From Mauremys mutica (Eukaryota > Chordata > Testudines > Geoemydidae): 64,000 nt of DNA. Position numbers and translations under genes: made by a program. Positions 9,996 to 20,481 of the stretch are shown piece after piece (positions within the stretch are counted from its first letter, which is position 1; every line of letters begins with the position of its first letter). The stretch lies in the NCBI RefSeq assembly GCF_020497125.1, contig NC_059075.1, forward strand, positions 64,995,321-65,059,320. Direction: 5' to 3'. The notes under the pieces were generated by a model. The model saw nothing but the letters and a program-made list of their open reading frames with translations. It ran no database searches and was not told the origin of the DNA.

Positions 9996-12279
9996 TACAC
10001 TTCTTACTGGTCCAAATTCCTACCATTCCAAGCTGTCCATATGGAAAAGACGAGCCCAGTATGGGAATTCTAGACTGTGAGAGTTGGATGGAAAGACTTT
10101 GCTTTTTACTGGAGCTGGTCCTAGATTTGTGATCAGATTAAGTTAATCAGAGCTAAGGAGATTTCTTATGCTCCCAAACCCCTGCTGCTTGAAATGTTAA
10201 GTCCCCCTTTTTTTAAAAAAAACCTCTTGGATGCCAGTCACTGATCATCCTTTTTTGGTGCTTAAGGTTTCACTAGTTCACATCTTTAGCAATTTAAGAG
10301 AGAGCACAGGACCTTCTGAGGAGATTAGCATCGATATGAATTCTGGTTGCTGTCTTCATCTACAAAAGGGGTCTAGGTTATTATCTTGTCCACCTGTTGT
10401 TAGTTTAATGGGATGATATGGTACCTCTTTAAAACAGGATCTCTGGCCTGATAGAGAGTAGATACTCTGAGATACTTTCAAGGAACCTGCCTCTGAGCTT
10501 AACCTAATTGGTCACTATGCTGAGTCTAACAGAGCTGTACAGGTACCCTGTTTTGTGGGGTGGAGACTACCACCTACCCTGACTCCCAATGGAAATGGAT
10601 GGAGGGAGGAAGGGGCAATGTGGATAAATTACTGCTGTTCAAAGCCCAGTGTCCCTGAAAATTGCAAAGAAATTCACCTTCTGAACTAACTCACCTGACC
10701 CCTGAAAGTCATTACCTCACATGTAGGAAACAGCAGTGCCTAGCTAACAAACTTGAATGTTAATGCTTTGGTGCTGAATAAGGTACTGTGTTCATCCCAG
10801 AAGCATGAACCTGCATCATAGCCTGATGTTCCTTTCTTTTAAATGGAGATGCTGCCGAGACACACATGCCTTCCTGACAGCAGTGGTGGGACTAAACAAA
10901 TCTACTTCACAGACTTCATTTCTTGCTGTGCCTCCATTTGTAACTATCCTTCTGCAGCCAGTTTATTTACATGAGACAGCTGAAATTTCAAACTGGATTA
11001 AAATATAACCTGCGAATGTTTAAAAAAAAATTCAGAACAATGACTAGTGTGCTTACTATGTGGGGCCAGATTCTCTGGTATGATCCAGCCCTCTAGCACC
11101 ACTCAGGCAGCACCGAAGGACTGGATTCTCTCCATTAATAGCCAGCAGAGTTCCCCTTCACAAGGGGAGCTGTCCCCTGGCAAAAACATATAGGGGGGAT
11201 GCTGGGGATGGGTGCATGTTACACTGATCTTCCACTGGCATAAGGTTCCTTAGGTTCTTATGCCAATGGTGTAAATTATAGTAGCTCCCTGGCTGCTCTA
11301 ATACATGGGCTGGGCTGGCACTGAATCAGTAACCTGTAATCAACGATGCCTTCCCTCCTCCCAATTTCCTCTGCCAGGCACAATGTACAGAACCTGGCAC
11401 AATGGGGCCCTGACTCCGATGAGACCTTCAGGCATTTCTACAACACACATTTATTATTTTTCCTACGTCTTTATACTGCTTTGCAATCTGATACATAGAC
11501 TAAAATATACACATGCTATCCACTGAAACAGTATGTAGGGAACGTTTCCCTCCCCCCTCCCAATCTGTTTTCCTACCAGACCCTACAGCATCCAAACAGC
11601 AGGTTGCAAATGTCTTAAGAAATCATGGCTGGATTAAAAATAGAGATCTGACTCCTGTGCTGTGGAAAGATGCATAAGATTCCCCTTCTCCCACAGAGCA
11701 AAACAAAGCCAATCAGCTGGTATAGAAGTGGGATGGATGTTTGATGGACTCTGAGCCTCAGAAAGCAGGAGAGGCTGGGAGGCGTGTGTGTGAGGCACCA
11801 TGAAAGAAGCCAGGTTCATATTTAAAAACCAAAAGAACCTATTTTGCAAACAGACCATGTCGTTCCATGGCCTGTCTGGAAATGTCTGCCTTGCCATCAC
11901 TCATATTCAAACCCTTGTACATCATGTGAGGATCTTATGTGGTGCCCTCACCTCTGTGCCATAGCATCCCCCAAAGAACCTGACAGAAAAAAATCTTAAT
12001 GGTGTACATAAGGGTATCAGACTATAATTAAACGAAGACTGAGTGCTTCTCTGGGCTGTTCTCAATGGATTTTATAATCTATATGCAATACCTAAATGTG
12101 ATGATGACAGGCCCTTTAGAAATGCTGATAGGTTGGTCAGATAGATAAGACAAAACAAAAAAAAACTGTCTCTGCTGATTCTGGACCAAGTGTGATAGAT
12201 ACCCCAAAATCCCACAGCAGAATCTGAGGGTAAACTGCCACATTGTGTACTAGCCTTTTTTTCTTTGTGAACTTACCTA

Positions 12280-13170
12280 GGCCTGGGTAGAGTGAGTCAC
12301 AATAGTCCAGCTGGAGGTGATGAACATAAATTACTATGATCAGACCACCAGTTGGGAGGAATAGAATGGAGTCTTCTTGCTAGTTGGAGATGGGGGAAGG
12401 CACCTTTGGTGACTCCTTTTGTTTGATTGTCCATGTCAGTGATGGTGCAAGTCCTTGGAGTCCTAATGGACTGTCTTAGCTCCTCAGTTCCTCAGAACAT
12501 TTCTTGCTTCCAGACAGCTCCACTTCATTCTTGCCTAGATTCCAGTTGGGCCAGCTTCTTTTTCCTCCTTTGCACCCTCCTTCCTACACTGAGATATCTG
12601 GGAGCCTGCTCCCTGGGTTAGTTGAGAAGGGTACATACAGCAGCGTGTCAATGTATTGCTGACATTGTAGCCCATGTCATCTCACAATATCCCTGAAGGT
12701 TCTGCGTAGGTGTTGTTAAATAGAAGTGGTGACAGGACTGAGCTCTGAGGCACTCTGCATGTCAGAGCTCTTGGAGGAGGAGCAGCTGTCCATCATGGGT
12801 CTGTGGAATCTATTGGAAAGGAATGAGTATAGCACAATTCTCTCATGACGTGCCAAGACAAGTAGTTGAGTCAGCAGTACCTCATGATCAGCAGTGTCAA
12901 ACGCAGCTGATAGATCAAGTAGTATCAGTGTGATTGAGTCACCTCAGTCTACCTCCATGAGGAGCCCCCAAACCCCATTGCTGCTTCATTTCCAGACTCT
13001 GCTATGAAGTCAGGCGGGGAGAGTCCACATTATCTGCTGAGGTTGTGTTGCTGGAGTTGATTTATCACTATTTTCTTGAATCTTGCCAAGGTTTGAAATG
13101 GGATGGTAGTTAGTCGGGTCACTAGCGTCAAGTATTGGTTTCTTGAGCAGTTTCAGGTTTACGTATTTTC
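12280..13170 (-). repeat. L2-type LINE reverse transcriptase relic, reverse orientation
   Basis: The minus strand encodes LKKPILDASDPTNYHPISNL near 13150, matching the L2 motif with NYRPISNLPFL. It continues toward lower coordinates with segments like LLLDLSAAFDTADHEVLLT before many disruptions. The order of motifs fits an L2 ORF2 decayed in place. Confidence 0.75.
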
Positions 13171-14434
13171 TATTTGCACTTCTCGGCCCGTGCAATGACA
13201 CTGGGTCTTAAAATAAGAGTAGAGCCAAAAAGTATAGAAAATAAAATCTCAGTGGACATGCTGTTGCTCCTGGGAAGGATAGTGAATTCTCTGCTCTTCA
13301 GCACAGCTAGGGACACTAGCAAACCTCCAGAGAGAAAAGGCTGCTTGTTTCTCTCTCTTTTTATTTTCATCTTAACACCTCCATTGTTTTTAATGAGCAT
13401 TGCTGTAGAGGGAAATGATGCTACAGAAGAGAAGGGTCTGACCTCTGTGGGACTGGATCCAATCCAAGTCTGAAGGTGGAGGTACCCAGGGTCTGGTAAG
13501 CATCTAGGAGCTGTATTTTAATGGCATAAAGTTTCTGGGGTGATAAGTGAGTGTGATCTCTTCTGGGGTTGGCTGGCTATATGTTTTTAATGAGTATTTC
13601 ATCCCTTGGTTTCTAATCTAAGATGTGACAGGTGCTAAAGAATGCTCTAAATTATGCCTAGCTTTGAGCTACTCTAGCAGCTAGAGATCGGTAGCATGCA
13701 CTTACCCTCTGGCAATGTACCCTGTACCAGGGCAGGATGGAAGGGAGTGGCACAGAGCTGCTACATTGGTTCTATGCCGGCCTGGGCTTTTCTGTATTTA
13801 AGAGGAATCCTGAAGGATGTGAAGGGGTACAAAGCAGCTAAGGTGCAACGTAGGATCACTGTCTTTAATAGTGACCTAAGGCCCAATCTAACTCTTGTAT
13901 TAAAGTAGTGCTAGGTACTGTACAGACAAATAGTATGTGACTATCTCTGCCTTGAAGGGTTTACAGTCGAAATAGACAAGACAAAGGTTGCAAGAAGGGA
14001 AGGATTATTATCCATTGACTTTGCTCAGGGTTAGATCAAGCTGTTACTGATGAGTAGAAAATCTTCATTTCTCAACATTTAAAAGGACATAGACTTAACA
14101 GAAATCACGGGGCCTGATTCTTCACCCTGTTACGTGGTGTTATGCCAGTGACATTCCCCTGAAGTCAGGGTAATTGTATCAGCATAACATCAGTGTTTAG
14201 AGAGATGATAAGCAGGTCTTACATATTTTATGAATGGTTTTTCTAACCCGTGTTGCTAATTACACTAAATGATTAAACCTGAAAGAATTTTTAAAATGTA
14301 ATTTACTTTTCACTGTTAATGTGGTTTGTTTTACTTTTTACTCTTTGTTGAACTTGGTCAGTAAAAATAGATTGGTCCATTAAGTTTTGCTTAAGTCACT
14401 TCAGTTCTCTGTTTCCCTTCCCACCCTTTGTCTG

Positions 14435-14575
14435 TCCTATCTATTTAGACTGTAAGTTCTTTGGGGCAGGCTGCCTCTCTTATGTGTACATACAATGCCC
14501 AGCACAATGGGCTCTTGACCTCCTTTGACGCCTTTAATACTAATAATATTACTTCTTGGTTTTCTTGCATAAACA
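14435..14575 (+). repeat. L2/MIR-like 3' tail
   Basis: GACTGTAAGTTCTTTGGGGC, AATGCCCAGCACAATGGGCT and ATACTAATAATATTA form a tail shared by L2 and MIR-type elements in reptiles. A similar tail in reverse is at 54280-54430 (GCACAATGCC complement, TTACAGTCTAAG) and partial ones at 11370 and 60530. Confidence 0.5.
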
Positions 14576-15727
14576 AAAAGTTGTCATGCTTGGATTGCAG
14601 CACCGGAGGAGATGTTTACATTAAAAAATGCGTTCGGTTACATTTCTTTAAAAATTTAATGAAAATTCAGAGTGGGCCCAAATTTACTCATATTGTGATT
14701 CCAGAGAAGTTCAATGTTAAAAGGAACAAAATAATAAAGTTTTTCCATTAAGATGTAACTGATGTAATAAAACGTTGCTTTACTTTTTAATGTCAATTAT
14801 TCTCCATGGTTTCAGCCTTCAGAACCAGAGCTTGGCCCAACCCTCAGACCACAACTGTAGATCCCCACTTCTCCAAAGTTTGAGCTGTTTGGATTTTGGG
14901 TTTTTAGATTCTGCTCATCATAAAAGAGCCAACTGTGAAGTTTGAATCTGGATCCAAACTTCCCTAAAGTTCAGAGGTGATTGGGTCCAAACCAGAACCT
15001 TGCATCCACATCTCAATTAACTAATTAACATTTGTATAGACAAGAAAAAGCTCTCAGTTAAAAATAATTACAGTTGGTTTGAAATATCTAGTCTCCAGCC
15101 AAACATAACTCTCAGTGGAGTTACATGGAGGATGAATTTGATCTACTAGACTGTCAGCTTCTACTGATCATCAAACACATTTAAGTTTTGGAAAACCTTT
15201 CTTCCCCTTGTAGAAAAACCTTAATTTTAGGCTTAAACCATTCTTGACAGTGTCACTTTAAGCCAAATATTTAACAGTCAAAGATTTACAATTATTTTCA
15301 GTTTACAGCAGGATGGAAACTGAATTAGTCTCCAGCTACGACTCCTATCCTGGTTGCTGTAGTTTATTCTGTTGAGTTTTTGTTAATACAGTATGCCGGT
15401 CATGCTCATATTTCATTGGGGGTGGTGTATGTGTGATTCTTGGTACACAGAGAACCTGTGCAGTGGGTGACAGTTTGTTTTCATCCAGTTTCTACTCTTA
15501 GTTCTATAAAGGCCTCAGTATGTCTGAACATCCCTGGTTTAACACAGGAAGGAATTTGACTTTGCATTGCCGATACTCAAAGTGTTTGTGAGAACTGTTA
15601 ATCTTTGATCAGTCTGAGTTTCCTTGTTACTGACTTTGATTACACAAGTGTATGTGAAAGCCAGCTTTCATTATAGCTTTTAATAAGTTTTCATTTCTAC
15701 TCAGGCCTGGTCTACACTAGGATCTTA

Positions 15728-15910
15728 AATCGAATTTAGCAGCGTTAATTCGAACTAATCGCTCAACCGTCCACACCAGGAAGCCATTTAATTCGAACTA
15801 GGGGGCTCCTTAGTTCGAATTTGGTACTCCACCCCGACAGGTGGAGTAACGCTAAATTCGCACTTGCTAGCTCGAATTAGGCTAGGTGTGGATGGCAAAT
15901 CGAACTTAGT
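15728..15910. promoter_or_regulatory. Left subterminal cluster of TTCGAA-type motifs of the Harbinger element
   Basis: Within about 180 bp of the left end the motif occurs repeatedly in both orientations: ATCGAATTT, AATTCGAAC (twice), GTTCGAATTT, CTCGAATTA and AATCGAACTT. The right end (20414-20481) repeats AAATTCGAATT, AAATTCGACTT, GTCGAATCC and AAATTCGAACTAA. Clustered subterminal motifs are where Harbinger Myb-like proteins or transposases bind; the binding role here is inferred. Confidence 0.5.
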
Positions 15911-16094
15911 AGCTCCGGGAGCTATCCCACACTGCACCACTCTGTTGACGCTCTGGACAGCAGTCCGAGCTTGGATGTTCTGAGCAGCCACACAGGAAAT
16001 GACCCGGGAAAATTTGAAATCCTTTTCCTGTCTGGACAGTTAGAATCTCATTTCTTGCTTTGACATCGGGGCGAGCTCCGCGGCACCTGCAACG

Positions 16095-16671
16095 ATGCAG
16101 AGCTCTCCAGCAGAGGAGTCAGCCCAATGCAAGAATAGAAAGAGATCCCCAGCATGGACAGACCGGGAAGTCCAGGATCTGATCGCTGTGTGGGGCGAGG
16201 AGTCTGTGCTGTCGGAGCTGCGCTCCAACAAGCGTAATGCAAAGACCTTCGAGAAGGTCTCCCAAGCCATGACACAGAAAGGATACAGCCGGGATGCGAT
16301 GCAGTGCCGCGTGAAAGTCAAGGACCTGAGGCAAGGCTATCAAAAAGTCAGAGCGGCAAACGGACGCTCCGGAGCACAGCCCCAGACATGCCGCTTCTAC
16401 GAGGCACTGCATGCCATTCTCGGTGGGTCTGCCACCACTGTCCCACCAGTGACCGTGGACTCAGTGGATGGCATAGTGAGCCAGGACAGTTCCTACTCGA
16501 TGTTCGCCGATGGGCAAGACGACGAAGGGTCCGTGGAGGAAGGCGCAGGCGACAGCGAACACAATGCCGCTTTCCCTGACAGCCAGGATCTCTTCATCAC
16601 CCTCACAGAGATCCCCTACCAACCCTCACCGGCCGTGAACCCGGACTCAGAGTCAGGGGAAGGATCAGGCG
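16095..16671 (+). CDS. Harbinger Myb/SANT-like DNA-binding protein, exon 1
   Basis: The ATG has a favourable context (A at -3). Residues about 19-111 form a Myb/SANT-like trihelix-type domain starting PAWTDREVQDLIAVWGEE, with the helix segment YSRDAMQCRVKVKDLRQGYQ and ending CRFYEALHAILGG. An acidic region follows (DGQDDEGSVEEGAGDSE). In PIF/Harbinger elements this second protein binds the transposase and the transposon ends and is needed for nuclear import and transposition. A good donor, G|GTAAGT at 16671/16672, breaks the frame in phase 1. Reading through the donor adds about 28 AT-rich codons (YLLENMYTKNINSIYKYYI) that look like intron, so I end the exon here. Confidence 0.88.
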
Positions 16672-16774
16672 GTAAGTCGTATAAACAAGAAAATATTTAT
16701 TTGCTCGAAAACATGTATACCAAAAATATAAATTCTATCTATAAATACTATATCTAAAAGTTTTTAAAGGGAAA

Positions 16775-17077
16775 CTAAACGAACAGTAGGTCTACACAGA
16801 TTGGGATGGAACAATAGTCCTCCATGGACAATTCCACAAATGCTTCAAACAGTTCCTCAAATACCCTCCGCAGGAGGTTTCGAGGAAGAGGTGCCTTATT
16901 TGGTCCTCCGGTGAAGCTCACTCTTCCACGCCACGACATCCTCAGATACAGGGGAACCATCGCCTCTACCAGCATGGCCGCGTAGGGTCCCGGTCGGTGA
17001 AGTGCTTCCCTTAACATCCTTTCTTTCTGCACTCGAGAGACCCGCCTCAGGGTAATCTCGTTACTGAAGTGCTGCAT
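16775..17077 (-). CDS. Unidentified 100-aa antisense ORF inside the intron of the transposon's Myb-like gene
   Basis: The reading frame lies on the minus strand within 16672-17541. It contains LREALHRPGPYAAMLVEAMV, then PLYLRMSWRGRVSFTGGPNK, then LRRVFEELFEAFVELSMED, a protein-like composition with no low complexity. The ATG directly follows an AG (CCTAATTAG|ATG), so it could be the acceptor side of a spliced exon; the codon before the ATG is a stop if unspliced. I do not recognise the family and assign no function. The DNA is GC-richer than the flanking intron ends, like the transposon genes. It may be a third transposon gene, a remnant, or chance. Confidence refers to its being a real coding segment. 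Confidence 0.35.
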   Translation of the reverse strand: MQHFSNEITLRRVSRVQKERMLREALHRPGPYAAMLVEAMVPLYLRMSWRGRVSFTGGPNKAPLPRNLLRRVFEELFEAFVELSMEDYCSIPICVDLLFV

Positions 17078-17541
17078 CTAATTAGGGCAATTAGCGAATA
17101 GTTACTGTTCTTAATGGTTTACTTATACTTTGCATAACAAAGCCCCGCGCTTAGCAGCCACGTGCTGTAGGCCACACAGGAAAAGCATACATTGATCTTT
17201 CCCCTGCAGTGTCGGGAGTGGCTGCAAAAGGGTCATAGTATCTGATTTCCAGATTGCCTTTAGCACGACGGCACAGCTATCCGTTAACTGATAAGCATAA
17301 TGTACTGTAAGGCTTACCAGGACTCTCTGCTAGAGGGATTCTGCTATCTCTCCCGACTTCTCCGCTCTCCTGTTCAATGGCGCAGCCAATCAGAGCGTAG
17401 GCCAAAATGTTGTGCTTCTCTGGAGACCACGTGACACTTGTTGTCCGGTACGGTCTTCTTCATAGAAATTGACTAGACGGTGTTCACTGTTCGCCAAAAT
17501 GTATCTGTACAAGGAAATCACTAACTTTCCCCATCACACAG

Positions 17542-18011
17542 CTTCGGCTCCTTCCCGGACTGCCCCGGCATCCCCCTCGCAGAGACTGGCAATGATTAGA
17601 CGGCGAAAGAAGAAGACTAGGGACGACATGTTCGCTGAACTGATGGCCTGCTCCCGAGCAGAGGCTGCAGAGCAGAAACACTGGAGGGAGACCCTATGTG
17701 AGCAGCATCGCACACTCATGGAACGTGAGGATAGGTGGCGGCAGGAAGACCAGCAGACCACCCAAACGCTGCTTGGTCTCATGAAGGAACAAACGGACAC
17801 GCTTCGTCGCCTTGTTGATGTCCTGCAGGACCGCAGGCTGGAGGACAGGGCCCCCCTGCAGTGTCTCTGCAATCGCCCTCCCCAGCCAAGAAGTCCTGGC
17901 CCCCCTCACCCAAAAGTACAAGACGGAGGGGTGGTAGAGGCCGTGAGAACTGTCACTGAACCAGAGCAGAGCGGCCGTGTACCCCGCACTTCTCACGTTA
18001 GAAATTTGTAG
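17542..18011 (+). CDS. Harbinger Myb/SANT-like protein, exon 2 (coiled-coil C-terminal part)
   Basis: The acceptor CATCACACAG at 17532-17541 gives a frame that continues exactly from exon 1 in phase 1, making a product of about 348 residues. This part starts with SQRLAMIRRRKKKTRDDMFA, a basic segment then helix typical of these partner proteins. A long charged helical stretch follows (EREDRWRQEDQQTTQTLLGL, KEQTDTLRRLVDVLQDRR), probably a coiled coil, and then a proline-rich tail. There is no internal stop. An alternative is that 17469 is an independent ATG start, but the upstream residues MTRRCSLFAKM look non-coding and the splice reading is better. A polyadenylation signal lies 68 bp after the stop. 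Confidence 0.8.
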
Positions 18012-18078
18012 AAGTGCTTCCCTTATAGGCTCAGCCAGTCCCAAATCCAAGGTTCATCCCCCCACTGTTTATTAGATT

Positions 18079-18084
18079 AATAAA
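18079..18084 (+). terminator. Polyadenylation signal AATAAA for the Myb/SANT-like gene
   Basis: A consensus AATAAA lies 68 bp downstream of the stop codon at 18009-18011 and is followed within 40 bp by a T/G-rich stretch (GTTTGCTGTTAATCACTGTTT). Position and orientation fit the end of the plus-strand transposon gene. Confidence 0.7.
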
Positions 18085-18718
18085 AGATGTTTGCTGTTAA
18101 TCACTGTTTCCGTCATGTCTTTTCTGTCAGAGGATTTTTCGGTGTATGGGGTGGACAGGGGTTTCATACTTGCACGGTATAGCCTACAGTACCAGGGTAC
18201 AGACTTGGGGAAAGGATTGGGGCACACACACACTGCAGTCAGTAGGCACCAGGGTCATTCTGTGTTGTGTATGCTGCCCCTGATCATTCCGTAATGTGTA
18301 TGCTTGTCCAGGGTCCTAGCGCCTGCCACGCCATTACTGTGAAGGCAGGCTGCCCTTACGATGCACTTGCAACGGATCCACGAGCCTATCCGCTGCCCTG
18401 AGCCCCAACAAGAGCCCTCATCCACAGACAGATAGTCACTCTTCTCCCACACCCATCACCCCTTCCCACGCAGAAACCCGCAGCCCACTGCCGTCATCCA
18501 AACCCCTATGCAAAGAAGGCACCACTCGCCCCTTCCTGCAAACCCTCCCCTTCATGCAGAACCACTGTCATCCGTCCCCCACCCCAGGGACCTATGTAGG
18601 AGCAGGAGGATGTCAGTCCTCTATGGAGGAAGCGGTCTGTACGTCAGTGCACACCGTGCCCAGCACAGTATGCGTCCATGTCTCAACACCAGAACAGAAA
18701 TGCAAAGTAAAAGAAAGA

Positions 18719-18724
18719 TTTATT
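18719..18724 (-). terminator. Polyadenylation signal AATAAA for the Harbinger transposase gene
   Basis: The plus strand reads TTTATT, which is AATAAA on the minus strand, about 145 bp downstream of the transposase stop at 18869. Together with the signal at 18079 it delimits a roughly 630-bp spacer between two convergent genes. Confidence 0.65.
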
Positions 18725-18868
18725 AATAATGAGTGTAACAATTAATTTGCTTAAAAACGTGCTTTGGAAGTGGGGGAAACTTGGAGAACGCGGCATGTAG
18801 CCGCAGATCCAAATCGACACAAACTGACACAGGCCCAGGGTCAGTTTCTCTTGAAAGCAAGTGGAGAG

Positions 18869-20140
18869 TCATAGGTTACCCTGATCTCCGAGGAAACTTG
18901 CTTTCAAAGCCTCCCGGATACAGAGCGCTTCCCGCTGGGATATTCTCTCGGCACGGGTGTCTGGCTGAGCGTAAACTGCAGCCAGGCAATTTGCCTCAAC
19001 CTCCCATCCGGACAAAAAGGCCTCGCCCTTGCTCTCACACAGATTGTGCAGCACACAGCATGCAGCAATAACTACGGGGATATTCTTTTCGCTGATGTCC
19101 GAGCGAGTGAGTAAGCTCCGCCATCTCCCCTTGAGACGTCCGAAAGCACACTCCACCACCATTCTGCACTTGCTTAGCCGGTAGTTAAAGAGTTCCTTCT
19201 CTCTGTCCAAGGCGCCTGTATAGGGCTTCATTAGCCAGGGCATTAGCGGGTAGGCTGGGTCCCCGAGGATCACTGTAGGCATCTGCACATCCCCAACCGT
19301 TATTTTGTGGTCCGGGAAGAAAGTACCTGCCTGGAGGAGTCTAAAGAGACCAGAGCTCCTGAACACACGCGCGTCATAAACCTTGCCCGCCCACCCGACG
19401 TTGATGTTGGTAAAACGTCCCCTATGGTCCACCAGTCCTTGCAGCACCATGGAAAAGTAGCCCTTTCGGTTAATGTAATCGCTGGCCTGGTGGGCCGGTG
19501 CCAGGATAGGGATGTGAGTCCCATCTATAGCCCCACCGCAGTTTGGGAATCCCATCGCGGCGAAGCCGTCTATGACAACCTGGACGTTTCCCAGGGTCAC
19601 CACCTTTGAGAGCAGTTGCTCAACGATTGCGTGGGCTACTTGCATCACAGCAACCCCCACGGTAGATTTGCCCACGCCAAAGTGGTTCGCTACTGACCGG
19701 TAGCTGTCTGGCGTGGCAAGTTTCCAGAGGGCTATGGCCACTCGCTTCTGCACACTCAGGGCTGCTCGCATCCGGGTGTCCTGGCGCTTCAGGGCAGGGG
19801 ACAGCAAGTCACACAGTTCAAGGAAAGTGCCCTTACGCATCCTGAAGTTTCGCAGCCACTCTGTGTCATCCCAGACCTGCAGCACTATGCGGTCCCACCA
19901 GTCCGTGCTTGTTTCCTGGGCCCAGAATCTCCGTTCCACACCATGAACGTGACCCATTGCCACCATGATCTCCACTGCCCGGCGTACCCTGCTTTCTGAG
20001 AGGTCTGCGCCACTCTCCTCACCGCGCTGCCGGAGCCTCCTCGCCCGATTTCTCAGCAGCTGACTGTTGCAGAGGTGGACGATAAGGTGCGAGGAGTTGA
20101 CAACGGCCATAAGTGCAGCGATGATCGCAGCGGGCTCCAT
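18869..20140 (-). CDS. Harbinger transposase (HARBI1-like DDE nuclease), intact, 423 aa
   Basis: One open frame without stops or frameshifts encodes a DDE_Tnp_4-type nuclease. A helix-turn-helix-like segment (DSYRSVANHFGVGKSTVGVA, residues 145-164) precedes the catalytic core. Candidate catalytic residues are D206 (GGAIDGTHIPI), D294 (ILGDPAYPLMPWLMKPY) and E330 (KCRMVVECAFGRLKGRW); the second aspartate and the glutamate are 36 apart, as expected for PIF/Harbinger. The segment HRGRFTNINVGWAGKVYDAR also fits the family. It excises and inserts the element at TNA sites, with help from the Myb-like partner on the opposite strand. The start AGCATGG has a strong Kozak context. The length is slightly above the roughly 350 residues of domesticated HARBI1, which is normal for active elements. 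I call the family with near certainty; activity is inferred. Confidence 0.95.
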   Translation of the reverse strand: MEPAAIIAALMAVVNSSHLIVHLCNSQLLRNRARRLRQRGEESGADLSESRVRRAVEIMVAMGHVHGVERRFWAQETSTDWWDRIVLQVWDDTEWLRNFRMRKGTFLELCDLLSPALKRQDTRMRAALSVQKRVAIALWKLATPDSYRSVANHFGVGKSTVGVAVMQVAHAIVEQLLSKVVTLGNVQVVIDGFAAMGFPNCGGAIDGTHIPILAPAHQASDYINRKGYFSMVLQGLVDHRGRFTNINVGWAGKVYDARVFRSSGLFRLLQAGTFFPDHKITVGDVQMPTVILGDPAYPLMPWLMKPYTGALDREKELFNYRLSKCRMVVECAFGRLKGRWRSLLTRSDISEKNIPVVIAACCVLHNLCESKGEAFLSGWEVEANCLAAVYAQPDTRAERISQREALCIREALKASFLGDQGNL

Positions 20141-20413
20141 GCTCGCAGTGCTGTGGCGTCCGCGCTGTCACTGACCAGAAAAGTGCGCGAACAGATTTCC
20201 CGCCGGCGCTTTCAGGGAGGGAGGGCGTTTGTGAGTGACGGTTGAATGATGACAGTTACCCAAAACCACCCTCGACACATTTTTCCCCCAGCAGGCATTG
20301 TGAGCTCTACCCAGCATTCCAATGGGCAGCGGGGACTGCGGGAACTGTGGGATAGCTTCCCACAGTGCACCGCTTCCAAAGTCGATGCTGGCCCCGTGAA
20401 TGTGGACTCAGAA

Positions 20414-20481
20414 ATTCGAATTAGTGTATTTAGTATGGATACACAAATTCGACTTCATAAGGTCGAATCCACAAATTCGAA
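20414..20481. promoter_or_regulatory. Right subterminal cluster of TTCGAA-type motifs of the Harbinger element
   Basis: Four copies of an AAATTCGA-type motif in 68 bp mirror those at the left end. They lie between the transposase 5' side and the right TIR, so they could serve both as transposase/Myb binding sites and as transposase promoter sequence. Function is inferred. Confidence 0.45.

Noticed and set aside
16672..16757. Continuation of the Myb-like protein to the stop at 16757
   Set aside because: The extra codons are AT-rich and follow a consensus GTAAGT donor; the downstream acceptor restores a family-typical C-terminus in frame.
18869..20140. Domesticated host HARBI1 gene
   Set aside because: It is intronless, lies between TIRs with a target duplication, and sits antisense within another gene next to its transposon partner, all signs of a transposon copy.
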